Source: Cyanophora paradoxa (taxonomy: Eukaryota; Glaucocystophyceae; Cyanophorales; Cyanophoraceae). Taken from it: DNA of 64,000 nucleotides. A program made the translations under genes and the position numbers. The number at the start of each line of letters is the position of its first letter. Position 1 is the stretch's first letter. Positions 18,389 through 25,515 of the stretch are shown one piece after another. The notes under the pieces are model-generated. The model had not been told where the DNA came from. It was given only the letters and a program-made list of their open reading frames with translations, and made no database searches. The stretch lies in the NCBI GenBank assembly GCA_004431415.1, contig QPMI01000032.1:116251-180250 (forward strand). The letters are read 5' to 3'.

Positions 18389-18655
18389 GTGGTTTATACC
18401 ACGAATTATGTTTTAGCTAGTGGTTTCTACCACGAATTATAATTAAGCTAGTGGTTTCTACCACGAATTATAATTAAGCTAGTGGTTTCTACCACGAATT
18501 AGTGGTTTAAAGCACGAATTAAGTTTTAATTTGTGGTTTCAAGCACGAATTAAGTTTTAATTTGTGGTTTCAAGCACGAATTAAGTTTTAATTTGTGGTT
18601 TCAAGCACGAATTAAGTTTTAATTTGTGGTTTCAAGCACGAATTAGTGATTGAAA
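18389..18655 (+). repeat. Tandem repeats with CACGAATTA in PLV-B
   Basis: About three units of GTGGTTTCTACCACGAATTA + TAATTAAGCTA, then about five units of GTGGTTTCAAGCACGAATTA + AGTTTTAATTT, each about 31 bp. Individual units contain short inverted repeats (GTGGTTTCTACCAC). They separate conserved noncoding blocks 1 and 2. Confidence 0.95.
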
Positions 18656-18744
18656 GCACGCGTGATAAAAAGCACGCGTGATAAAAAGCACACCAATCAG
18701 ATTGCGTCACACATTGCGTCACAATACATCATGACAATATACAC

Positions 18745-18826
18745 ATCGCCGTGATCGTCATAATCTCCCGAGTCACGTGGTATGTCATATATATCATATA
18801 CATATACATCGTCATCATGACGTCAT
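18745..18826. other. Conserved noncoding block 2 (PLV-B copy)
   Basis: ATCGCCGTGATCGTCATAAT, CTCCCGAGT, then GTCATATATATCATATACAT and a CATCGTCATCATGAC tail. Nearly identical to 54435-54516 in PLV-C, in the same order and orientation after block 1. Confidence 0.75.
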
Positions 18827-19072
18827 ATATATCACATATACACAAATTGATATGTTATAGGTTTTACCATAAATCGTTTTTCTATGATATATATCATATA
18901 TACTATATTGATATATTGACGTATATACGATTAAAAAGCATTTTCACTTCTATTGTTTTTATTGTCGTTTCTATCGTTGTTTCTAGTGTAGAAAATACAG
19001 TGAAAAACCGTTTGAAAAATACAGTAAAAAATGAGAGGTTTTTCAAACGAAGTTTAAACTGAAATCACTTTG
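18827..19072. other. AT-rich sequence between block 2 and the right TIR of PLV-B
   Basis: Rich in ATATATCATATA runs. The 103-aa plus-strand frame over it is low-complexity and I do not take it as a gene. A short repeated GAAAAATACAGT / GAAAATACAGT is present near 18995-19030. Confidence 0.5.
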
Positions 19073-19315
19073 TAAATCATGGGAGACACGGCGGATAAAA
19101 AGGATATAACTTCGATTAAATATAATTAATCGAGATTATGATATAACTTCGATAAATAAGATTTAAGATATAACTTCGATTAATTCGATTTTTGTTACTG
19201 GGGCTTACTGAGATTACTGTTGAATAGGAATAGGGTTACTGGGAATGGTTTGTTTTTGATTTGTTTTTGATTTTTTCGCGGGTATTTTTTTGGAGACACG
19301 GCGCAGTGCTGAGCT
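19073..19315 (-). repeat. Right terminal inverted repeat of PLV-B (243 bp)
   Basis: Inverted partner of 8074-8316, same length, about 98% identical by eye. Confidence 0.95.
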
Positions 19316-19320
19316 TCACC
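19316..19320. repeat. Target-site duplication of PLV-B, right copy (TCACC)
   Basis: Right partner of 8069-8073. Confidence 0.88.
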
Positions 19321-19755
19321 CCATTCTTCCACAACCCTAACGTTTTTGGGGGCTTTTGTCACAATCAACCGATACATACGAAAATACATAGTCACAGTGT
19401 CGCCCTCTAAATTCTCGATTTTCTCTTTTAGATTTTTCATCAGCTTCTGGAACCGGCTAATATGTGTCTTGGTGTTGCGTTGCGGGCGCTGGTCTGTTAG
19501 TTCCTGGGGAACGTCGATAGCACCCAATCTTTGGAACTCATCCCCCACCTCGCGCTTTGTAAGGTTATTCTCGTAAATTCCCTTTGCTGTGTCATTCCAA
19601 TCTTTTGCCGTTTTTAACGTAATTCGCCTGGCTATCGCATTGAGAATAAGGTTAGCTTGCTCTGTTGTCATCAATCCATGAACAAGACTCATAGTAGTGT
19701 AACCAATAGTGTCTTCATTAAGCTTTCTGATCAACCGGTTGGAAGGGCGAGGCAT
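19316..19755 (-). pseudogene. PLV-A replicase, N-terminal part
   Basis: Starts MPRPSNRLIRKLNEDTIGY, homologous to MPRPGNRIANKIREEIIGY in PLV-B, and runs in frame to the PLV-B insertion point at 19316. An open frame beyond that point reads into the PLV-B TIR and is not genuine. It then resumes at 8068. It lacks the long Lys/Glu coiled-coil insert present in the PLV-B protein. Confidence 0.85.
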
Positions 19756-19763
19756 CTCGTTGC

Positions 19764-19808
19764 GTTCTTATATATATCCAAAGAAAATTATCCTTAAATC
19801 ATTTTTTC
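19764..19808 (-). promoter_or_regulatory. Early-type promoter of the PLV-A replicase
   Basis: Plus-strand TTCTTATATATATCC and ATCCTTAAATCATTTTTT, matching the motif of the PLV-B replicase promoter. Confidence 0.55.
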
Positions 19809-19961
19809 AGTTCTGCGTCATTTTTTGCCCGACGGAAATTTCACAAAAATAACAAAAGGGTTGGCTCGATAAACAAGCTCGAAAAATAACACGAAAGCAT
19901 TTTTTATTTAGCGCGGTTGCGCATTCGTTTCCTCAGCTTCAATCGCGCCGAGAAAAAGGAT

Positions 19962-20216
19962 TTAGATATACTTAGATGGGCGACCGACATTATTATAGGG
20001 AACGCCAAACAAGAATTTCACGAAACAAATCGCATTGTTTGAATACGCACGGTGACTTGCTTGAACGATTTTCATTGAGCGATAGCAATCATCAGATTGA
20101 TAAAGCTCGTAAACCTTTTTTCGCATTTTTTCCTTGTTCTTTTGAAGCGCAATTTTGCCTTTCCCGGTAGCCCGGTAATTAGCATTTGCACGCTTCTGAG
20201 CCGCACTTGTCGTCAT
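19962..20216 (-). CDS. Conserved ~85-aa basic protein (PLV-A)
   Basis: 84 aa, MTTSAAQKRANANYRATGKG… ending NNVGRPSKYI. Homologue of 13704-13961 and 48322-48576; it keeps DLYQSDDCYR-like, MKI, NAICFVKFLFGVPY and the GR.SK tail. The start follows a CTACTATATAGC / TCTTTAAATGATTTT promoter (20229-20265). Same inference of DNA binding as for the PLV-B copy. Confidence 0.85.
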   Translation of the reverse strand: MTTSAAQKRANANYRATGKGKIALQKNKEKMRKKVYELYQSDDCYRSMKIVQASHRAYSNNAICFVKFLFGVPYNNVGRPSKYI

Positions 20217-20228
20217 TCTCTCAACCTC

Positions 20229-20265
20229 TGCTACTATATAGCAAGAAATCTTTAAATGATTTTCT
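20229..20265 (-). promoter_or_regulatory. Early-type promoter of the PLV-A 84-aa gene
   Basis: Plus-strand CTGCTACTATATAGC then AAATCTTTAAATGATTTTC. The TATATA run is shorter than in the others but the CTTTAAA element is kept. Confidence 0.5.
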
Positions 20266-20367
20266 TCTTTGATATACCTTTTTTCAGAACGTAATCATTT
20301 TTTGACCCCTACAACCGGTAGAAGCTACAAAAATAAGCGAAAGGTGCCCCGATGCCCGATGCGTGGC

Positions 20368-20418
20368 TGACTTGTCGGGGGCGCCCAAGTTTCTACCAAT
20401 GAACCCGGTAGAACAGGT
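20368..20418 (-). ncRNA. Conserved hairpin in the 3' region of the PLV-A 260-aa gene
   Basis: Counterpart of 14127-14171: TTTCTACCAATGAACCCG followed by GTAGAACAGGTG. The stem is conserved and the loop differs by one base, in an otherwise diverged region. Confidence 0.5.
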
Positions 20419-20536
20419 GTTAAACGAAATGCACATGGATCCTACGAAAAAAAGGATAAAATGCGCGAGCACTCATCTACGAGAAAGGTTCTTGTTACGT
20501 AGCGCTACTATTGGGCGAGAAAATAATAAGGTCGGC

Positions 20537-21319
20537 TCAGAGCCTCCTGTAACCTGGCTTTAATCCGAGCTTTGCGAATCCGCTAATAAATGGCTGGGAC
20601 ACACGGGGAATGGAGTTAAGCGGCTCACTTGTCGAGGCGGCGATTTTAAGAATGTGCTTGTTTGCGATAGGGAGATTGGTGGCGGTGTTGGTGTCTTGTA
20701 GTGCGATCGTTTTCGCAATTAACTGATCGGGTGTGGCACTGATGGCTGGCGCGATTGGATCAGCTACGACATCAGCGGTCACAGTTGGCTTTTCGTCAAC
20801 CTTTTCCTTCGTGATCTTTTGCTCCATGATCTGGTTTTCGAGCTTCGTCTCTTTGGCAATGCCTTCCACCAATTCTTTCGCACTGGCTCGTGTGAGACTG
20901 GATATGCCCTTGCCTGGCTTCGCAAGATAATAGCGGTAGCGATCGCCTGTCTGCACCGAATAAATGTTGCCGATATCGAGCTCTTTCAGTAACACTTTTT
21001 TCGAGGCGATTCGTTCCTTTGTCGAATTTATGATCGTTCCCTTCTTTCGTCCCCTCTTGTTGCCGGGCATCTTATTCAGCGGGACTTCATCAATCAGAGC
21101 GTTCGCATCGTTTCTATCACTGATCTGTCCTTGAATGAACTCGTTTCGTGACGAGTGGACATCGCGCTCAATATCACCCACGTGATACACAGCTTTGGCT
21201 TTGTCTGCTTTGCCTCTTCCAAATTTAGTGGGGGTATCCACGTCTGCCACACTTGCTGGCGTGCTGAGGTAATCTTTCGGTTTGGTTTTGCGTGGTTTTG
21301 CGGTAGTTTGACGTGGCAT
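20537..21319 (-). CDS. Basic protein of unknown function, 260 aa (PLV-A)
   Basis: Homologue of PLV-B 14311-15072. The first ~80 residues are Lys/Arg-rich (KPRKTKPKDYL, PLNKMPGNKRGRKKG). The middle has LLKELDIGNIYSVQTGDRYR, like a small folded domain, and the C-terminus keeps ISGFAKLGLKPGYRRL. Sits 29 bp downstream of the minor capsid gene on the same strand. No known domain is recognised; a capsid-interior role is a guess from position. Confidence 0.8.
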   Translation of the reverse strand: MPRQTTAKPRKTKPKDYLSTPASVADVDTPTKFGRGKADKAKAVYHVGDIERDVHSSRNEFIQGQISDRNDANALIDEVPLNKMPGNKRGRKKGTIINSTKERIASKKVLLKELDIGNIYSVQTGDRYRYYLAKPGKGISSLTRASAKELVEGIAKETKLENQIMEQKITKEKVDEKPTVTADVVADPIAPAISATPDQLIAKTIALQDTNTATNLPIANKHILKIAASTSEPLNSIPRVSQPFISGFAKLGLKPGYRRL

Positions 21320-21348
21320 TGATTCTTAATTTAGGGTGCGATATTAAT

Positions 21349-22245
21349 TTACGAAAATGACCTATCGAATGGGAGGAGGTGATCCTGCAAATCGGCAAAT
21401 ATAGCTTTGAGGTCTTTCTTGTTTCTGTTGCCACCATCGTCAGTGACGATTTCGAGTGTCATGCTCCAATCGCTGTGCAAGATGACCTGAATCCCATTAT
21501 AGTATTTCAGTGCGATGTCGAGGTATTCAAGCTCGCGGTCTATCATGTCAGATGCTACCATAGTCGCATTGGAACCCTCGTATTTTAACAGGGCTCCGAC
21601 TTGCTGGTCGAGAATGATCTTTGCGATTGCGTAGCAATCGGATGGGTTGCGACTGATCACAGTGCCTCGTAGTTGCTCAATGTGTAGTAACATGTATGAG
21701 TAATAAAGGAGGTCGAGGGGAACCTCCGAATATAATTCGTGTGTGTAAACGAGTGCATCATACGTTTCGTTCACTGCCAACACTGCACCTAAATACAGTT
21801 TGTCAGCGACCTGGAATCCTGTAAAGTTTGCCACTGGAAGCGAGGCAAACCGGAGACCGAATGCCTCATTCGAAAGGATCCTTAGTTTCATGGTGTTTGA
21901 GTCGTAGAACACTTTGAATTTGCGGGTGTAGGTTCCACCTCCATTCTGCGCATACTGCTGTGTGCCAATCAGAACGTTAAGGTAATTAACGAGGCTCGTG
22001 GGGTCGTAGTTTCCGGCTTTAAAGGTGTTTGTCCGGGTCTTCTGGGCATTGATGTTATCGTAGGTGACTGTGGTAATGCTTCCATCTGTGGTGAGGTTGT
22101 ATAGATTATTAAATAGCTCAAAATTCGTGATCCTGCAAGATTTGACTCGCTTCACGGGATAGGGAAGTTTATAGCGGAAATTCGCGGAACTGGTAGAATC
22201 AGCTTCGCGATCCCTGGAATCGATATTGATTAGTATTTTTCCCAT
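21349..22245 (-). CDS. Minor capsid (penton-type) protein of PLV-A
   Basis: 298 aa starting MGKILINIDSRDREADSTSS. The SRDR start and the following VKSCRITNFELFNNLYNL match PLV-B. Predicted beta-rich. Divergent from the major capsid gene across a 52-bp gap, the same spacing as in PLV-B, so both probably share a short bidirectional late promoter region. Confidence 0.8.
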   Translation of the reverse strand: MGKILINIDSRDREADSTSSANFRYKLPYPVKRVKSCRITNFELFNNLYNLTTDGSITTVTYDNINAQKTRTNTFKAGNYDPTSLVNYLNVLIGTQQYAQNGGGTYTRKFKVFYDSNTMKLRILSNEAFGLRFASLPVANFTGFQVADKLYLGAVLAVNETYDALVYTHELYSEVPLDLLYYSYMLLHIEQLRGTVISRNPSDCYAIAKIILDQQVGALLKYEGSNATMVASDMIDRELEYLDIALKYYNGIQVILHSDWSMTLEIVTDDGGNRNKKDLKAIFADLQDHLLPFDRSFS

Positions 22246-22297
22246 TTGTGTTCGTTACTATCCGTGTATAAATTATTTTGTTCACGATTAGTAAACA

Positions 22298-23521
22298 ATG
22301 GCGCTCGCTGGAACCACTCTTAAAGAGCTCCTCGTCACCCCCAATTCGAGCGAACTATATCTATCCCCCGGTCTGGTCATTGGCGCCAACCCGAAATATA
22401 AGCCATTCATTGAAACAGTCAAGCCTCGTGGCAACACCTTTGGCTTTGCTTCTACTGCGGTCTTTGACCTCCCACGCAAACAGCTACTCAGCGGTCTCTC
22501 CCTCTACTTTAAACTCACTGGTGGTGGTGGTGCGAACGCTACCCTTCCAAACTGTGCGAGTAGCTTCATTGAAAATGTCCGAATCGTCCATGGTGGTTTT
22601 AAACTCACGTTACCCGGTGACTGGATCACTGTAAACACCATCGTCGACAACGATCCCTCAACTCTGGGTGCTCTCGCCACCTCCTATGGCATGGATGATG
22701 CCGCTATTGTTCTTAATAACACTTCTCGTGAATTTATTGTTAAGATCCCCTCGCAAATGTGGGACGACTCTTACTTCCCTCTCTGTGCACTTGCTGAGAT
22801 GCCCCAAATCGAGGTCGATTTCCGGGCTTCGACTGTTGTAACTCTTGCTTTAAATGCTACCATCGCTATGAGTGATTGCTATCTTGTTTGTCAGTTCGTT
22901 AACATCTCATCTGATGAGGCTGAGCGACTGCTTAAAATGGCAAACGAGGAGGGTGGCATTCGCATCCCAATTACTGAGGTTCTCCACAAGCAAACCCGCC
23001 CACTGAAAACGGCGGATGCCGACACTGCGACTGAGGTCTCGCTTGCTAATGTGAGCGGACTTGTCCACTCGGTTCTGCTTACAGTCAGAAAGAACGCGGA
23101 TCTGAAAACGGTTAACCACTCTCGCTTCTATGGTAAGGGCGAAACCTACAACATCACGAACTTCGAGATCTACCACAACAATCGCACTCTCGATATTTCC
23201 AACAAGCCAATCTCTGGCTTCCTTTCCGCTGTGAACCACATCCCCTCTCACTACAAGGGTGCGAGCACAGGTGGTGCCGCTGTTGGAGTCGCTGAGGGAA
23301 GCGTTTATGGTGTTGTTCTGAGCAAGTCTGGCAAGGATTCGCTGCACAACTCGGTTCTCGGGTATCAGGACTTTTTCAACTCGTCATCAAGCTACATAAA
23401 CCTCACAGTTAACGGCTGCACTGATGCCAATCCGGTTGTGGTGGATATATTCACACTTCGCCACAATGTCCTCGTAATTAATGGCTATCAACTGTCGACC
23501 CTCAAAGTTAGCAACTTCTAA
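22298..23521 (+). CDS. Major capsid protein of PLV-A
   Basis: 407 aa beginning MALAGTTLKELLVTPNSSEL. About two thirds identical by eye to the PLV-B protein, including RGNTFGF, DLPRKQLLSGLSLYFK, NISSDEAERLLKMANEEGG, HNNRTLDISNKPISGFLSA and the C-terminus STLKVSNF. It is the most conserved gene between the two elements, as expected for a shell protein. Confidence 0.88.
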   Translation: MALAGTTLKELLVTPNSSELYLSPGLVIGANPKYKPFIETVKPRGNTFGFASTAVFDLPRKQLLSGLSLYFKLTGGGGANATLPNCASSFIENVRIVHGGFKLTLPGDWITVNTIVDNDPSTLGALATSYGMDDAAIVLNNTSREFIVKIPSQMWDDSYFPLCALAEMPQIEVDFRASTVVTLALNATIAMSDCYLVCQFVNISSDEAERLLKMANEEGGIRIPITEVLHKQTRPLKTADADTATEVSLANVSGLVHSVLLTVRKNADLKTVNHSRFYGKGETYNITNFEIYHNNRTLDISNKPISGFLSAVNHIPSHYKGASTGGAAVGVAEGSVYGVVLSKSGKDSLHNSVLGYQDFFNSSSSYINLTVNGCTDANPVVVDIFTLRHNVLVINGYQLSTLKVSNF

Positions 23522-23597
23522 ACGAGGTAAGGTGCGGCGCTCGCGCAAGGCTCGCTTAGCGTGCCGTTTTTGTCTGTTTTTTTATATCTTTACTGTA

Positions 23598-24365
23598 ATG
23601 GATAAGGAAACCATAAATCTGGATGAAATACCTGAGTTGGATCCTGCAAGGAACATAGTTTTACCAACAAGAATCGGTTGCTGGGGACGTAGTAATACAG
23701 GTAAGACCACGTTCTCGAAATATTTACTGTATGAGCTTCGTCACCAAATCGATCAGCTCGTAATATTTAGTTCGACTGCATTTACTGGTCAATGGCAAGA
23801 CATCACACACCCCGATAATATCTTTGAGGAATGGAACGATGACCTTGTAGTTAAGCTCATCGGGATGCAAAAGAAACGAATCGAAAAGGGAGAGAGAAGG
23901 AACAGTATGGTTTTGATTTTAGATGACATGATCGGATCCTCGCTAAATATGGAGACGAATATGGTCTTGAAAAAGCTGGTAACCTCTGGAAGACATTATA
24001 TGATATCCCTCATCGTGAATTCACAACGCATGTGCTCAGTTAGCACAACAATTAGGCGCAACCTCGAATTCGTGGTCTTTTTCAATATATTAGGGAACGA
24101 AAAAGAGTTCAACTGTGCTTTTGATGAATATAATGGTGGTCTCAGTAAGAGAGACTTTAAGGAATTGAATAGGCTATGGGGTCATAGTTATCAGGTGGTC
24201 TGCGTGGGTCTGCAAGGCTACGACGTTAAGTTCTACACAGACCGGGCGATACTATCGGAGGACGACTTGAAAAAAATGACTCGGAAGTTTGGCAAGAGGC
24301 GGGTGTTGCAAAAGAAGGAACGATTGGCTCAAATACAGCGCGAGGGCGCTACGGTTACGATGTAG
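23598..24365 (+). CDS. A32/FtsK-HerA-type DNA-packaging ATPase of PLV-A
   Basis: 255 aa from the ATG in TACTGTAATGGATAAGG. The reading frame is open further upstream but the PLV-B homologue starts here. Walker A GRSNTGKTTF, Walker B VLILDDMIG, then TSGRHYMISLIVNSQRMCS and NILGNEKEFNCAFDEYNGG. Same order and strand as in PLV-B: capsid gene then ATPase. Confidence 0.92.
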   Translation: MDKETINLDEIPELDPARNIVLPTRIGCWGRSNTGKTTFSKYLLYELRHQIDQLVIFSSTAFTGQWQDITHPDNIFEEWNDDLVVKLIGMQKKRIEKGERRNSMVLILDDMIGSSLNMETNMVLKKLVTSGRHYMISLIVNSQRMCSVSTTIRRNLEFVVFFNILGNEKEFNCAFDEYNGGLSKRDFKELNRLWGHSYQVVCVGLQGYDVKFYTDRAILSEDDLKKMTRKFGKRRVLQKKERLAQIQREGATVTM

Positions 24366-24953
24366 CCTTGTAGCGCTTTTTTAGAGCATTCCGGCGCTAT
24401 TTTTGGTTTTGCAAGGCGATGAGTTGGTGAAAAGATACAGGTTTTTGACGGTTTGCGTGGCGGTTTCGATTGTTTTTCGAGTTTTTGTAGTTTTTTGATT
24501 ATGTTTGTTTTTAGTTTTTGTTTGTTCTTGCGCTTTTCTCTGCACTTTTTTCGTAACGCCCTCAGAAAAAGTTACGCGTGACAACTTCCCCCATCGTCCG
24601 GACAACTTCCCCCATCATCCTGACAACTTCCCCCATCGTCCTGACAACTTCCCCCCATCGTCCTGACGTTCTGACAACCTCACTGTGATTGGTCAACTAT
24701 AAACAAAAAACACATAAAAAACTACTTTGTGGCATGCTATATGTTTTCGGACTCGCCGCGATGTGATGACCCGAATATGTCGGTTACGCCGGTATATATA
24801 TGTATATGTCGTGATATGCGAAAAAAAGTAAAAAAATGAAAAAATCGGAAGTTGTCGGGGATGGTATATACGGAGGCTCGGATGTATATATGGGATATAT
24901 ATGCTATTGGCGACGGTGCAAAAAATGATATATGGATTAAATATAAATTTTAA
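24366..24953. other. PLV-A noncoding region between ATPase and RING-like gene
   Basis: No convincing gene. It contains GATGAGTTGGTGAAAAGATACA (24419-24440), a close match to the reverse complement of about 54826-54847 in PLV-C, and the tandem repeat at 24579-24678. AT-rich TATATATG stretches follow to 24950. Confidence 0.6.
24579..24678 (+). repeat. Tandem repeat GACAACTTCCCCCATC(G/A)TCCT
   Basis: Four units of about 20-22 bp, the last with an extra C, followed by a partial GACGTTCTGACAACC. Position inside PLV-A corresponds to the tandem-repeat region of PLV-B (18389-18655), although the sequences are unrelated. Confidence 0.9.
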
Positions 24954-25223
24954 ATGGAAACAAACATGAAATGTCAAGTTTGTCTTGATCTGTTTGCGGA
25001 TGATTACTATAACACATGTCCTCAATGTGAATTTCATATATGCTTCGACTGCGTCGATAAGATGAGTGATTTCGATCGCTGCCCTTGTTGTAGATTCAGC
25101 AATGTTATAGCAAGTAAGGATGATTGGAAAAGAGTGGAGGAGGCACACAAAGCAACCGAAAAACGTCGAGAAGAAAGAAGGGATCAAGCCGAATCGAAAG
25201 AATGTTGTAAGGAAGAAGTATAA
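24954..25223 (+). CDS. Small RING-like zinc protein of PLV-A
   Basis: 89 aa. C7-x2-C10, C22-x2-C25, H28, C30-x2-C33 and C43/C45/C46 give a RING/C3HC4-like zinc cross-brace, so a ubiquitin-ligase type role is likely. The remaining half is Lys/Glu/Arg-rich (EEAHKATEKRREERR). From 25173 on the coding sequence lies inside the right TIR and is antisense to the integrase tail, so the last ~17 residues are TIR-derived. PLV-B has no counterpart. Confidence 0.7.
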   Translation: METNMKCQVCLDLFADDYYNTCPQCEFHICFDCVDKMSDFDRCPCCRFSNVIASKDDWKRVEEAHKATEKRREERRDQAESKECCKEEV

Positions 25224-25509
25224 TCTGAGAAGTAAAACGATAAAGCAATCGAGGTAAGTGGGAAATGGAAATGAAATATGATAAAGATGATAAAGATGTA
25301 ATTGTAGCCATGGCGTGATTTTTTTGTTTTTGTTACTGAATATCGTCAGGGGTTTAATGAAATGATTGATGATATCAGTGAGTCAGTGGGAATATCTCGA
25401 TTGAATTTATCGATGAAAAGTATGTATTACTGAATATCGTGGGGAATTCGAATGTATTTGTATTATTTCGGGATTTTTCGTTTATGTAGCCATGGCGTAA
25501 TACTCCACT
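25173..25509 (-). repeat. Right terminal inverted repeat of PLV-A (337 bp)
   Basis: Inverted copy of 76-412. Its inner end overlaps the last codons of the RING-like gene (24954-25223), so the tail of that protein is read antisense to the integrase C-terminal coding sequence. Confidence 0.95.
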
Positions 25510-25515
25510 GATCAT
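25510..25515. repeat. Target-site duplication of PLV-A, right copy (GATCAT)
   Basis: Right partner of the 6-bp duplication at 70-75. Confidence 0.9.

Larger units (their letters stand above)
8074..19315. mobile_element. PLV-B: complete Polinton-like virus nested inside PLV-A
   Basis: 11,242 bp bounded by 243-bp TIRs (8074-8316 and 19073-19315, four mismatches seen) and by TCACC at 8069-8073 and 19316-19320. Gene set on the minus strand: integrase, replicase (two overlapping frames), 85-aa basic protein, 253-aa basic protein, minor capsid. Plus strand: major capsid and packaging ATPase. Then about 1 kb of noncoding repeats. Apart from the −1 shift in the replicase all genes are open, so it is potentially functional. 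It is clearly a relative of PLV-A but diverged throughout. Confidence 0.93.
76..25509. mobile_element. PLV-A: integrated Polinton-like virus (outer element, carries two nested insertions)
   Basis: Bounded by inverted repeats of equal length (76-412 and 25173-25509) and by GATCAT at 70-75 and 25510-25515. A 6-bp duplication is usual for Polinton-type rve integrases. The element holds integrase, replicase, small basic protein, basic protein, minor capsid, major capsid, packaging ATPase and a RING-like protein. Without the retroposon (4569-7390) and PLV-B (8074-19315) it is about 11.4 kb, matching PLV-B. The replicase is interrupted, so this copy cannot replicate itself, but every other gene is open. 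The boundaries are read directly from the sequence; the virus assignment rests on gene content. Confidence 0.93.

Noticed and set aside
18389-18655. CRISPR-like array
   Set aside because: Units are head-to-tail repeats without unique spacers, inside a eukaryotic virus.
18751-19062. 103-aa frame in PLV-B right-end noncoding DNA
   Set aside because: Low-complexity Ile/Tyr translation of ATATATCATATA repeats, and it overlaps the conserved noncoding block.
19195-19315. Apparent extension of the PLV-A replicase N-terminal frame into PLV-B
   Set aside because: The codons lie inside the PLV-B TIR. The true continuation is at 8068 after the TSD.
24693-25187. 164-aa minus-strand frame opposite the RING-like gene
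   Set aside because: Composition (Ile/Tyr/His-rich from ATATAT DNA) and complete overlap with a better-supported gene.
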